A DNA stretch of 64,000 nucleotides from Camarhynchus parvulus (lineage: Eukaryota > Chordata > Aves > Passeriformes > Thraupidae), in NCBI RefSeq assembly GCF_901933205.1, contig NC_044577.1, positions 5,715,321 through 5,779,320 on the forward strand. Direction: 5' to 3'. The position numbers and the translations under genes were made by a program. The notes beneath the pieces are model-generated. The model saw only the letters and a program-made list of their open reading frames with translations, had not been told where the DNA came from and did no database searches. Positions 37,986-50,939 of this stretch are shown piece by piece (the stretch's first letter is position 1; every line of letters begins with the position of its first letter).

Positions 37986-40900
37986 CAGTGATCCACTGCT
38001 TGTCTGCTCTGCACCTCTGTGGTGCTTCTGTTGTGGGTCCAGGTGAGGCTCACCTCACTGATTTAAAAGTTCTATTTCTTAAATCTTTCTGAAATTGAAT
38101 TTCTTTGTGTATAAATAGAAGGGCATTGCCAGCAGGACCCCTGTTTTCAGCTGAGAATCCCTTCCCATAAATTATCCCAAACCTGCATAGCAATGAGGCC
38201 ATTTCTATGGAAATAAGTGAGCTGCTGTTCTTCTGCTGGCTCTCCAGCAGCTCATGAGCTGCAATTCACATTGTGAGAAGTGTTTAGAGAATTAGATCAG
38301 AAGCACAACTGGGACACTGGTAATTTTTAGCTTTCTTTGATAAATATGCCTCTAAACCTGAGGGTGGGGAAAGAGGCAAGAGGTGCAAGTGATGGTAATG
38401 TCAGGGGGATGGAATGTTGTTACAGATGATGGTCTCCTCCTTCTCTGGTCATAAACACAGGGGGACAGCAGAGACCTTTGTCAAAAGGCAGAGTGAGCTC
38501 AAATGTCTTTACTTTCATCAAGGGAGATGCCTTTTTATTTTGGGTGATGTATTAGTGACTCTTGTCAATTAAACCCAAGTATCTCCAGTACATTGGCAGG
38601 TACTTACCCAACTAAAGAACCTATCTGTTCTCATTTCCCTAGATAATGAACATTTCTGAGAGACAGGCAACGTGCTGATTTGTTAAAAAAACACGGTTGA
38701 CTTAGATTTTATTCTAAAGAAACTTTCTTAGCAAATGCAAGTAAGTTCAGGTAGAAATAGAAAGTATTCTTGGAGTGTGGCCTCCAGTGAATAGCAATAA
38801 TTGCAACAAAGGCACAGTAGAACTTTAGCTTGTATTAATTAATTTTGAACTTCACCATTTAGTGAGTAAAGGCTACAGTTTGGGTAGGGATGTCCTAGAG
38901 TGCTAAGTCTGTAAATTGCTAATTTGGAAGTAATTTCTAATAAAAGAGCTACTGAACTCCTAGGAGTATGTGACACTGTACTCCCAGCTACCAGTCATTG
39001 AATAACACAACTGATTTTAGTAATTTTTTCCATCACAAACTGAAGGAAAATTATTAGTCATATGAAACATTTCATATGGAAAAAAAATGTTGTTGCCTAT
39101 ATATGCACACACTCCCCTTTCAATGTGTAAGTGACAGATTTGTTATTTTATTTTGAATGCCCAAGGCTGCTTTTGGATCTTAAAACCAATATTCTTTCAG
39201 TCTTGAAAATTATTAAGAATTTCCTCATGATTAGAGAGAACATATTTGAAAAGCAAATTTGTCCGAATAGGAAGAAATAAATATAAAGAACTTGATTTGA
39301 ACCTCTGTAAAGACAAAGGGATTTTTTTTTCTTGTGGACTGAATTACAGCACAGTATAACTCAGTTTTTATTGTAAGATCTTCCACATATTTTCTTACTT
39401 TTAAGCGCATGAGGACTGGGGGAGGGGAAAATATAAAACAAAACATAGAAGTGGATGAATATATCTTGATTTACTTTGATCAGGAGTAATTTGACAGTAA
39501 AAAAAATATTGGATCAGTTACCTTAACTGGCTATGGTTAAAATTTTGCCTTAATATAGAAAATTTGCCATAATATAGAAAATTTCCAGTTCTGTTCCCCT
39601 TTGTAATTAGGGGCACTTGAAGATATAGAAAGGATTCAGGGTCATTCTGTTTCTAGGGTAGGAATTTAGGTTTTTTGAGCTGCTGATGTGTGGATGGTTC
39701 CTCACACTCTGTTTTCCATAAATGAAGAACATTGTTTAGGATATTATAGATTTTCCTTTGCTAGTGAAGGAACTGCTTGAACTCTGATATTCTGGGGAGA
39801 AAAATGTGGATTGTGGACTGGAGGAGCACAGGAGAAGGGGAAAAGGAAGAGGGAATGGTGTTCTGCTCCTTCCCTGGAAAAAACTGGCCCTGTATTTATC
39901 TTATGGAGTTCCCCAGCTCCAGGGAGGAGGAGGAATGCTACTTGCTTGTACACAGAGATCTGTCAGAGGTACTCATCTTGAACTTTGTCTACCTGGTTAT
40001 TACTGCATCAGGATGAAATATTGGGCAGTGGCTTTCCTTCTGAACAAGGGGAAAATGAAAAAGAAACAAACTCAAGAACCGAAGGAAAGAGCAGAAATAG
40101 AATACAAGTGGAGATTTGTCTTACTACGTGAGCTCCGTCTGATGTCTCCCATCTCTCCCCCAGAAAATGCAATTTGGAATGGAGTGTATTAAAAAAAAGG
40201 CTTTAAGGAGCCTTCACAAATTGTGCAGTGCATTTATTTATCCACATTTCACCCTGACTCATTACACATCATCATGAGGCTCCCCAGGCTATGCATAAAA
40301 TGAAGAGCAGGCATAAATCAAACTGCATGCAGCTCTTCCCTTCAATGATTTTCAGATTCCACCCTACCCACTCCTACTCCACAATGGACACAGAGAACAT
40401 ATTTTTTTCCTTATCGCTCACAGAAGGAATACTGTTCCTTATATTGTCATTTTTGTTATCCAATAACAATGATAATCCTCATTGCATATGTATTTTAAAG
40501 CAGGATATAATTGTGGTGATGCAAGCCACTTTTTTGCCATTTTTGATCAAATCTCTAGAGAATATATCTTTCTAACAAGTAGTTGATATTAAACTTTTCT
40601 GCCAACTTTTAAGACAAAAAGTTTCTGCTAAATAATTCTTGAGTGCTTCATGCCTCTGCTTTTCACTCTATGTATGGAAAAGAATCCAACCTTTAAAGTG
40701 TGCTGCCCAAATGTATCTTTTTTCCTTTCCTGTGGGCAGAGCATATAAAAAATAAATTCTCTTGGAGTAGTCTATTGAAATCAGAATTGGATTCCAAGCC
40801 TTCTGAGGAGTTCTTGTGCAATCTGTATCTCCAGTAATTTTAACAAATTCCCTGTGGGCGGTATTCTTTCTGCCTCATTTTAGGCTTGTCTCCTGAAACA

Positions 40901-43900
40901 ATCTGTCTAGACTCTTTTATGTTCAATGAAGTGAGAGAGGTTTCCCTGGAGGATGCAGCACATGGTACCTAAGTGAGGCTTCTGCTTTGAATTCCTCCTC
41001 AGAGAAGCAGGACTTGTCCTGTCCCTTGTCAATACAAGGACATATTTATGTTTCCTATTTCAAATTTATGACTGGCTACTTTTTAGTCACCTTTTGTTGT
41101 CCTTTCATGTCGAGACTGGTTTCTTTGTTTGGTTTTATTTCCAAACAGAGATGCTGATCTTTTGGGTAACTCAAATTATATCGTGGAAGGGCTCTGCCTC
41201 TGCAAGCCAAGAAGTCAGGGACTCCCCCATGGTCTGTGTAATTCCCCATATTCCTGACAATGTGCTTCCAAAGGGCTGGAAAAGCCAGGCCAGGGGTGTT
41301 CCTGGCCAAAATTTGGGTAAGAAAGCAGATTTTGGAAAGTGACAAAATGAATAGTTTTGATGTGAGAGAGAAATGTCTCATCTCAAGGGCATGGAAGGGA
41401 ACTCCTGATAGACCAGGAAGCAGGATGTTGCTGCTGGGCTTCACCCAAGGCAGACTGAAATTAGTTATCTTATTTATTTCTTTTTTCCCTTTCTGGTGTT
41501 GCTCAGTCTCAGTGTGGAAGAAAGTGAAGATTTAGTGAAAATGACAGGCAAGGCTGAGGGGGGGTAAGGTCTCCTCTCAGCTCCACCAGGTGATGAGTTG
41601 AGTCAACATGAGTTAAGGTTCAGCTTTGTCATTTAAAAGGAATTATATCAGCAGAGAGGAAGGGACAGAAATGACAAGAGACTCCCTTTCCCCCAAAACC
41701 ATTGTAAGAGTTCTTTGCTGAAAGAAAGATGATTCTTTGCTGCACAGGCACCTCTCAGGACTTGTCTGAGGGCATGTTTGTTCAGCAGCTCATGGGTTCT
41801 GCCAGAACACTCCCAGCACACACTTTTAGATGTCAGCAGAGGTGAGAATTGCATCTCGCTGTTGTTCAGGTTGGCAAAAATCATCCAAAATTGTAAATAT
41901 TAATTAACACTGTTCTTCACCCAGTGGATACTCAGCCTAGATCAGGAGGCTTTTTTTTTTCTCTCATTTCTGATGACTAGTACAAGAAGTGCTCTTTTCC
42001 ACACCGTTTTGTGGTGGTACTTTGAAAAATTGTTGAATTCTGCTTGATCAGTGCTGATCTCAGTACTGTTTTGCATTTTCTCCATCTTTATTTTTTAAGA
42101 TAAAAATAGCTAAGCACTCTTTCCAAATGGAGTGTGGCATTTATTTGAAGCCTTTGGGTAAAAATGATTCTTTTTAATACAAAAATCTGTACATGGCTAC
42201 ATCTAGCAATTTTGAGCAAAGTCAGAATAAATTACAACTCTAGAAACTTAAAATGTTACAGTAGAATATAAAACAAAAGCAGGTGATCAAAACCTGTAGT
42301 TGTAAGGACTTTCATCTTCCTACCAGTAAAAATCATCAGCTTAGGTAATGATAAAAAGAGATTCTTCAGGTTTTTTGTAATACAGTCCCCTCTCCTTAAA
42401 TTTTTCTTCTGATAGCATGTTTATAAAAAAATTAAGTATACTGTATATGAAGCTGGAATAATGGTTAACAATCACCTATTTCAGTTGTCCTGCACCACTG
42501 AATAACTGAAAAAATTTTGGAGGAGGGCTCAAAACCAAGGCTTTTTCTTTTGCTCACAACTTTCCCAGCTATTCAGACAGATTGCTTCTTTTTGCAGCTC
42601 TGTAATGCACTGGCTGTCTCTTTGGTGTACTTTTTGAAAGAATAAATGCTCTCCAAAAGGAATTACTGCCAGGAGGGAGAGTTCTTCTCTTGACAGCTCC
42701 TTGAGCCCTCAGCTGGGGGAAAGTTGCTGATCCTGATGCTAATTCAGCTCACAGAGGTCCAGGCAGCCACCACTGAGCTTCCAGGCCCACGTGGATTTTC
42801 AGACAATAAAGGCCAAACAAATAGATGTCTGCATCTGAATTTGGTGGGTTGAAGATTTTACGGGAAAGCTTCCATCAGAATTATTTCTTGATTAATTCTG
42901 GTTCAACTTGCAGCTGTCCACTGATTCAGGTCACCCTTTTTGGAGAGGCACTGTCTCATTTTTCAGCTCTGTTCCCACAGCTGAGCAAGATGGAGCCTCA
43001 GTTTATAATAAATCTGAGTTATTCAGATAACAGCTTTGATTGCTTTAGATTAGAAGGGGCACATTTTAAAATTGCAGATTATATGTAAATACAAAAATAT
43101 TATTTGTATGGAAAAAATAGGAATAAACAGATATTATGAAAAGTCAAACCTGTCTATTCACACCAGATTTGCTGGAGAAGGCTTTCTGAAAATGCCATTA
43201 TTTTCACTGGAGAGATCTCTTACAGCATCCAGTTCTTGTCTTAGATCAGGACCCACCAGTTATAGCCATCTGCACCCACATTCACTGTGTTGGGCACTGC
43301 TGCTCTGCTTCACAAATCTGTAATGTCTGAACCAGGATGGATATTTAATATCCTTTATGTTCAGTTCAAAACAAAGCACCCCACCCCACAATGCATTGAA
43401 GTAAATTTAATGTTTCCAAGTATAATTTGGCATACTTTTGTATGGTAAAAAAAGTAGAAATAATTTGTTCATAAAACTACTGTTTCTGGAGAGCAGCATG
43501 TGCAGGAAGAATGATTAGGTGATTTTTAAAGGCTGAAGGCAGATACTATTAATCTATTTAATTTTGCTTTAATAAACTCAGGTAGAACACGTGGATGAAC
43601 TTAAGATGCTTGTATTAAAGTGGTAAATATAAGAACATTGCAGATCCTAGACAAATTGTTTGCATTATATATACTCTTCTCACTAAATGTCTGACACCAG
43701 ACTGTTGTCATATTTCTACAATTTTCCTCAATGTTATTTAAGAAATAACAATTTCTCTCAAGTTCAGGATACCAAATACTTCATCTCAGTAATTTAAACT
43801 GAACAATGTATAAATCCACACCTGCATTTCTAATTTTTGGGCTAGGCATTGGATAAATTTTTAACATTTCAGTGTATGAAATTTTATTTGAAAACCTGTA

Positions 43901-45657
43901 GCTCAGTCATGTAAAGAAGTTATTCAGACAGCATTAAATATAGGTCTTTTTTTTCTTTGCAAGATTAAGAACTAGTTTCCTTCTGGTGTCTTGACAGGAC
44001 CTTTGAAGGAAACCACTTTTGACAGAAGTTTGTCTCGTTTGCCCATCAATACTGGCATAACAAAGCCGTGTAACTCTAACTCTTTATACTGTTTAAAAGC
44101 CTAATTTTAAAACAGGAGTTTGCTTCCTCCCTCTGTATGATCTGCTCTGTTGTGATGCAGAAGAAACATTCGACACTTCCCTGCTTTTTCAGTGATAAAT
44201 CATGATCTCTATTGATCAGTACCACTCAGCTCATAGCCCAACAGCAGTGTTTTTCATTTTAGTCTGGTACAAAGAAAGGAAAAATCTTCCAAATATTTGG
44301 TGTTTCTTTAGAAACATTTGGAAATCTGCTTGGGAAATTGGCACCAAATTTAGTTTGCTAACATTACAGGTAAAGGAGAAAATTGTGCTTGAACGTGTAA
44401 AGGAAACAGAGGTTTAATTACTTGCTTTTTATGTCTGTTGAAATGTGACTTATTGAAACAGCCTATCATTGCTGCATGTAATAGTGCCTGGAAGTGATTT
44501 TCTGTTTTCTTTCCACCATTAACCGCCGCAAAGCTGAGTAGAAGTGAAAACCAGAGTCTATATTAATGTCTGTTGGAATTCCAAACAGATGTATTTCAAG
44601 TGCCAGGGTATTCATTTTTCCTTCATAAAAAAATACTTTTTGAAGAGCCACTGGGAAGGGTATCTACATATGGGTATGATGTGGTTTTGGAGTGTTGTGT
44701 TTGAGCTGCATCACATGATAAGGAGGCACTAATTTTCTCAGAATTCATACATAGTAGTCCTGAGAGTGAATCATGTGGGCTGGAGGTCTCTTGATCCAAC
44801 ATCTCTCCAGTCCAGCAGTTTTTTTTGGCACTGTCTGGTCTAAAAAGCAAGCCATTAAGATTAACTATGATTTAACTTCATTGTCCTCTAAAGGTATGAA
44901 TTGTCAAAAAGTTACAAATAAGCAAATGTTTAAATTACATAAAGTTTGAAAAGTAGCAGTAATCCAAGCTATTAGCCAATAATAAAAAATTAGGAAACAA
45001 CAGTATAACTGAATTATCAGCTAAAACCTTACTGTGTTTATCCATGCCTATGACAAAGAAGTAGATAAGTAATAATAAATAAATTAAAAAACCAGAAATA
45101 TATGTTCCAGAAGCTTCTCCTAGAACAGACCCCCAGTAGAACTGGATGTTTTTTCCCTTTAATTGAATTCCTCTTTCAATCTGGTTGGTGTTTTCAACTG
45201 CTATTTAAAAGACTTGTCTCCAGGGAAACGAGATCTCTGTGGGACTGAGAGACTCTGACTGACAAATTACAGTGTGGCTGTAGTCAGAAAAAGTGACTTT
45301 GGAAAAGTGACACCGTGGGCTTCCATATTTCTCCTTCTCTGGGACTTCCAGCTGCAGCTGGCTCAGCTGGCAAGCCAGGCAGGGATTTTCCTATTATTGT
45401 TAGAAATGAAGGGATGGAGCTATTTTTAAGTTAAGAAGGATGTATTGTTTAGATAAATATTAGTCTCAGAGGCTGTGAGATTTTAGAGGAGTAATATTTG
45501 GTTATAGTTTAAGTGTAGTAACTTTTCAAACTAATAGACAGCTGCTATAGGATTTATTTTTTTTTTTCTTAAAGCTCATTACTTTTACTTATTTCTACTG
45601 TACTGTGGATACTTTTATTTAATGGGCTTTAAACTTACATGTACATATATGCTTTTG

Positions 45658-45720
45658 TTATAACTTCCAAACCTTTAGAAGTTATAATATATATATTTGG
45701 AAGCTATAATATATATATAG
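45658..45720. repeat. AT-rich hairpin plus 22-bp direct repeat
   Basis: Arms TTATAACTTC (45658-45667) and GAAGTTATAA (45678-45687) are perfect complements around a 10-base loop. The right arm also begins a 22-bp direct repeat: the unit starting GAAGTTATAATATA at 45678 is followed at 45700 by a near-identical unit with one base changed in the first part. It is a small local rearrangement hotspot in AT DNA, with no sign of a gene. Confidence 0.75.
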
Positions 45721-48185
45721 ATCTTTTAAACTTCCAAACTATACAACTACACCCTCTACATTATAACTTTTTACTATGTTATTTGTACAGTTTCTCACTT
45801 AAGGCATGTTTGTACTTATAACTATAGAAATATAATTTTATTATTTTTTGTTTAATATTTGTGTATTATATTTTTATATTATTTAAGCTTCTTCTAAGGT
45901 GGTAGATCAAATCTTTCAGTGTTTGTGGAAGTTTTTGCCTTTCTGATTCCCACATTTTTTCAGCTGCCAGGATTTTGGTTCAGCATGGGAACACAGAAAT
46001 GAGCTCTGCTGTGGTTCTTCCTTTCACTGCCAGCAGTGCTGGCTGTGAGACCCGAGGTGGTGGTGTTACCTCTGGTGTGCAAGGCAAAATTCAGCTGGGT
46101 TTTCCCAATTTTTAAGCAGGAAATTTAATTTTTTGCCTGTTTGTGGGCTCTACATAGTTCACACCAGCCTAATTCCCACTGATCCTTGGTTAGAACATTG
46201 TGTTATTTTCACTTTCTGGGATTATAACTTGATGCAAGTCTCACACAGAACAGGTTAAGTTCGGAACATCTTTCTTTACAGATCAGCAACTTTAAATAGC
46301 CTTTTCACCATTTGACAGTGCAAAAGGAATATTTCTCCCATGTGTGTCCACATATATGAACTATTTTTTTCTAGGAAAAATGTTGGTAGCGTTTTGAAAT
46401 CAGGTAAACCTCAGGAGTGGGAGTGTTGCTCAGTAAGCAATGGCACAAAAAGTCTGCTTTGTTCATGCTCTCTTGTGATTTTCCCTCTGGGAGAACCACT
46501 TATGCAGCTCAGCAAATGATTTTTATAGATTTACTTTTGTATTTCTAAGTGTCTTTCGGGTTTTTATAGCAATAAATGTTTAGGCCATGTGGCCTGAGAC
46601 TTTTTATGGCCAACAGGAGCTCGTTCCCTGCCTTGGGTCAGTCGCAAGCTGATTGAAAATGGCATTGTGAGCTGGACAGGTGAACCTCACCTTGGTGGCT
46701 GAAGAGTGGGCAGAGGAACTTGACCTCTGGTGTAGAGCTCTGCTGGGTGTTTTTCATCCTGACCTCAGCTCAATAAGTGTGCTGGGCCAGCAGATCAGCA
46801 AACTGAGTTAATGTTAAGCTAGCCTTGATTTTCTGCAGAAACAAGAGGAAGAGGTTGAGAACTTCCCCTCTGTGTTGTGGGCAGATGGAGGGCAGCTTTG
46901 GGCACTGGCTGAGTTCTCCTCCTGCACAGAGGGGATGGTTGGTACCCTGAATGCCTGTGCAGGGACAGCTGTCTTCTGGAATATATAATACCTGCTTAAT
47001 AGAGTACTTTTTCATGCTCAGGTTGGGTGAAACTTAATTGTACTTAACCATTTCAAGCCAGGAAGTAGATATTTTTATCAAATTCAATGAGCTTTCTTTG
47101 TTTTACAAACCAATGGCAACATATTAATGAAAGCAATTCTGTGTTTCTTTTCCTTTTACTCATTTAGAAATGTATTATCATAAACCCCTTTTTGTTTTAT
47201 TTTTCAATCAACCATCATCAGACATTTTATATTTTAAATTTCTTCACATGAGCATGCCATTATTCTAAAATGATCCTTTCTGCAGATGAGTGTTGCACTA
47301 AAATTTCCCCTGATTATTACTTTTGACATCAGTACTTTATTGAATTAGCTGTTCCCAATTTAATTATACTGGCTTCATTGTCTAGGTCACCTTTTAAACA
47401 AATTCATATCAGTATGAAATTGCTGTTATTACTGAATTGGACTGTGATGGCTCTATGCTCATGAAGAGAATTTCTCTTTTGTTCACATTTGGAAAAGTTG
47501 AGTTAAGATTAATTTATTAAAATGGTTTATAAATGTATTATTTCTGCTAGTAAAAATGGAACTAAATAATGTTTGCTTGTTCAGTTTTTAAAAAACATAT
47601 GTGAAACAGTATTATTAAGAAATCCTTCATTTAATTACTATTCATTCCAGAAAGTGAAAAGGTGAAGTCATAACTTTTTCTATTATTTTTATTTCTGAGA
47701 TATACAAAATGTGTGAGGACTTCATAAACTCAAGCAAAGACATTTGTCCTTGAAGGGCATAAGGTGCAGAGAACTTTTCCATTTGATGTTTAAACCTCCA
47801 AGCTTCCCTACTAGACCTGGATGAAAATATCTACTCACAGTTGTTTCAATATTAGTTTTTAAACTCAGATTTGGCATAACAAACACTGGTCATAAATAAC
47901 TGAACCAAGATGTAGGACAGGTTTAATGATAGATAGAACTGTAATGACAAAATAAATGCTAATTTTAATAAGAACATGTTGGTAAATCAGATTCCTTATA
48001 AACATCTTTATAATCCCATTATCCTCTCCAGTTGAGACATGCTTTTTAATAAGGTTGTATAGAGGATGTTAACAACTTGTATTAATAAAACTAATGCCAT
48101 TTATATTAACTAAACCAAGTGTTGCTACATGGATTTGACCACGAGGCGATCCAATAAATGAATATTTTTTTTCTTTCCATTGTAG

Positions 48186-48224
48186 ATGTCATATCTGCAG
48201 AGCTTTGGTGCAAAGAAAATACAG
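48186..48224 (+). other. Possible 39-bp in-frame microexon (speculative)
   Basis: A long pyrimidine tract and acceptor (TTTTTTTTCTTTCCATTGTAG) precede 39 bases ending in ACAG followed by GTTTGT, a weak donor. All three frames are open, as expected at this length. In phase zero it reads MSYLQSFGAKKIQ, ending on a codon boundary, which is compatible with the phase-zero candidate exon at 50836. Two CpGs lie just upstream, at 48142-48148. No protein is recognised. The AT-rich repeat block begins about 370 bases downstream. Confidence 0.1.
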
Positions 48225-48592
48225 GTTTGTATAAACATCCATTTATTAGCTTGCATGAGTTTGCTCAAATACACTGCTTATATGTGACTGTTTATCTTTC
48301 AACACTTTGCATTGTAATATTCCCATCGTCAGTATTAAAATTTTAAAGGCTTGGAATTTTTTCATGGCACAAATATATATGAATGAGCTTATATGTATAA
48401 ATATTTATGTGGTGATGTACATGTGCAAGGGGCCAATCTGATTTTTATTTGTGCCTCAGCATATGTTAAACATGAGGTGAAAAATTGTGTATATAGGTGT
48501 ACTCTAGGGGCTGTCTCTGTCCCTCTTTTCCCCTCTTTGCTTCCTTTTCTATCCCCTTTCCACAGGAACACTTATCTTCCTTTATCAATTAA

Positions 48593-49085
48593 CAGTTCTC
48601 AGATATAATACTCAGATATATTCTCAGATATATTTTACCATTAATATATTAGATCTCAGATAAAATAATATTCTCATATATATAAAAAAGGGCATTTGCA
48701 CCTTATTTCTATATAAATATATATAGAAATAAAGGGCATTTATGCTTTATTTATATATAAATATTTATTATATATTTATATATTATTCATTATATATTTT
48801 ATATTTTATATATATTAAATATTAATCTATCTATATATAGATTTATATTTATATATAAAATATATATATTTATATAGAAATAAAGGGCATTTGTGCTTTA
48901 TTACACATAAATATAAATTATATATTTATACATATTATACATAAATATTATATATATTTATATATATTTATATTTATATTTATATATATTTATTTATAAA
49001 TTTATATATATAAATATATATATTTATTTATATATATTTATATTTATATATATATTTATATTATATAAAAGAAAATTTATATAAT
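48593..49085. repeat. Extremely AT-rich simple-repeat block with palindromes
   Basis: Nearly 500 bases are made of TATATTTATA-type words. It opens with a 12-bp tandem (CTCAGATATATT, about three copies, 48599-48634). A short non-AT module, AAAGGGCATTT followed by GCTTTATT-like sequence, recurs at about 48690, 48734 and 48885, showing segmental duplication inside the block. Around 48703-48732 there is a 13-bp perfect palindrome with a 4-base centre. The block is prone to cruciforms, slippage and assembly error, so its true length may differ. Confidence 0.92.
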
Positions 49086-49314
49086 TTCTGAGAAATTTGT
49101 CATAAAGAATCCTCCCTGATTCCCCCTTATACAGCAGGACCGGAAAACGCACAATATCAGTTTTTGGAGTGCAGAAGTCTACAAAGTGCTGGCTTTCAGC
49201 TGGGCCTAATTTAGTAGCCAGAAAGATAAATCTGAAAAAATCTGTTATACAAGACATTGAAAATGAAAGCTAGCCAAGCCAGTGAGGATGGGATGTCACA
49301 TTACAGGGGCCTGG

Positions 49315-49587
49315 AATGTCAGGACAGAGGGAATGTCTTCCCACTTCCAGAGGGCAGGGTTAGATGGGATACTGGGAAGGAATTCTTCCCTGTAAGGGTG
49401 CTGAGACCCTGGAACAGGTTTCCCAGAGAGCTGTGACTCTCCCTGGATCCCTGGAAATGTCCAAGGCCAGGCTGGACAGGGCTTGGAGCAGCCTGGGACA
49501 GTGGAAGGTGTCCCTGCCCATGGCACGGGGTGGGATGAAATGGTTCTTATGGTCCCTCCCAACCCAGGCAATTCTAAGACTCTGTTA
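49315..49587 (+). mobile_element. CR1 LINE, 5'-truncated 3' end
   Basis: The CR1 3' region is recognisable from GTCAGGACAGAGGGAATGTC, GGGCAGGGTTAGATGGGATAC, GGAAGGAATTCTTCCCTGTAAGG, TTTCCCAGAGAGCTGTGACTC, CCTGGATCCCTGGAAATGTCC, AAGGCCAGGCTGGACAGGGC, GGAAGGTGTCCCTGCCCATG and CTCCCAACCCAGGCAATTCT. It is closest to the copy at 55.9 kb (both carry CCTGGATCCCTGGAAAT and GGACAGGGCTTGGAGCA). Open frames on both strands here are readings of this untranslated region. Confidence 0.95.
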
Positions 49588-50835
49588 TTGCTGAGATGTT
49601 TTGCATGGTTTTATCCTTCTCAAAGAGGTTGTTCTAAACACTGTTTTGGTACATTGATGGGGTATATAATATCCTCTATCTCACGGTATGTCCTTTAGCT
49701 CTGCGCAGTGGCATGTTCAGAGCATCTGCAAAATGGAAACATGTTAATAGCCAAAGTGAGTGGCAGGGTCTGACTGTCCTCCCCTGTGACTCAGCTTCAG
49801 CATCTTGAGGCCCTCAGGTTTCCTTTCACTGCCTGCCACCTTTATTTATCTGCAGGAGGGTGTGAGCAAGGCCTGCTCTGCTTTAAGAGACTCAGTCCAA
49901 TGGATTTGGGGGCACCTGGACTGTGACCTCTGTACCCTTGTACCCAGGGATGAGTGCTTCTGTGGAAGCAGACAGAACTCTTGTTCCTGGCCACTGGACA
50001 TGGCTCACACAAAGCCAGGCCAGCCTGGGCTTTTGGGACATGTTCATCCCCACAAGAGGTGCAGAATAACCTGGCTGCACTGTGCTGACCTTCAGCCCAA
50101 GGATGATAAACCCACATGGAGCCTGGCAGAAATTTTCATATGTACCAATGTTTACCAAGGCTACTAAAAAATCACTTGGGACTGATGGGCACATTATTAA
50201 CCACTTGATCTTTGGTATTTGCTGTATATCCCATGAGCTGGGGAAGCATTTTTCTTATGGAGCCATTCTCCCTGCTGTCAGAGGGCTGGATCTGAGATAA
50301 TAGAACCAGGAGCTCAGCAGTATTTCTTGTGCTGAGCTTGAAAAAGATGTTGGGAAAATGTCGTAGTGTTTTGCAGGAAACTTTGATGTTTCATAAACAA
50401 TAACAACACTGTCTTTGAAAATGTCTCTTCTGAATTCATGAGAAAGTTTGAAGATGGGTGAAAATTTCTTCTAAGGGAAAAAATATAAACCCAGCATTTA
50501 ATTTACATTGACACAATTCATTTGACAATTCAACCTTAACAATAGACTAGGGTATGCTGTTAGGTTATGTTATGCCAAATCATATTTTAAGGAACAAAGC
50601 CTTTTCAGTCAGCAGCTGCTGAGGTTTGAGGGAACAAATTAATTTTGGAAACTGTGTGTTAATATTTGTCCAAAGGCAAAGTTGTACAGATCATCTGTTT
50701 TCTGGGACATCTAAAAATATTATATGTTATGAATTAGAAGAGAAATAAACTTCAAAATGTCACAGTCTCATGTAAACCAGAAATTCTCCTCATCAATCAG
50801 CTCTGTTCAATGCATATCTTCTGACATTTTTGCAG

Positions 50836-50939
50836 CCAAGGAAGAGACCTTTTATCACCATCCCAAATCCTCATGGAAAGGACTTAGATCATCATCCTAA
50901 CAGGACTCACATCATCAGCATCAAGCAGGAGCTGACCAG
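50836..50939 (+). CDS. Candidate internal coding exon of an unidentified gene
   Basis: This is the best candidate exon in the window. The acceptor is CATCTTCTGACATTTTTGCAG-like and pyrimidine-rich (ending at 50835). The donor is GACCAG/GTAAGAT, close to consensus. The 104 bases are open in only one frame, giving 34 codons plus two bases of the next, and read PRKRPFITIPNPHGK..., then a His-Pro-Asn stretch, and end HIISIKQELT. PRKRP resembles a basic nuclear-localisation cluster, and IKQE fits the SUMO acceptor consensus (hydrophobic-Lys-x-Glu). Together these would suit a nuclear regulatory protein, which is inference. I do not recognise the protein. An extracellular reading is also possible because NRT is a glycosylation sequon. 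Openness over 34 codons alone is not significant, so chance remains possible. Upstream, the candidates at 11359 and 48186 end in compatible phase. No downstream partner extends the frame far: those at 53203 and 58666 stop within 6 to 9 codons. Confidence 0.3.

Larger units (their letters stand above)
37986..48592. other. Unique AT-rich noncoding sequence
   Basis: About 10.6 kb without a recognisable gene or transposon. Small features are a 19-20 bp direct duplication at 39541-39579 (unit with GCCTTAATATAGAA / GCCATAATATAGAA), a T run near 41950, and the palindromic AT segment listed at 45658. A good acceptor at 44000-44020 is followed by about 34 open codons but no donor. A possible microexon at 48186 is listed separately. 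AT-rich stretches such as 47100-47660 could hold enhancers, but nothing in the sequence proves it. Confidence 0.55.

Noticed and set aside
44023..44130. Good acceptor (TTCCTTCTGGTGTCTTGACAG) followed by about 34 open codons
   Set aside because: No donor is found, and as a last exon it lacks a polyadenylation signal or a recognisable protein.
49296..49571. 91-codon minus-strand open frame
   Set aside because: It is the antisense of the CR1 3' untranslated region, and the same kind of frame appears over the other CR1 copies (for example 37719-38053 and 56009-56317).
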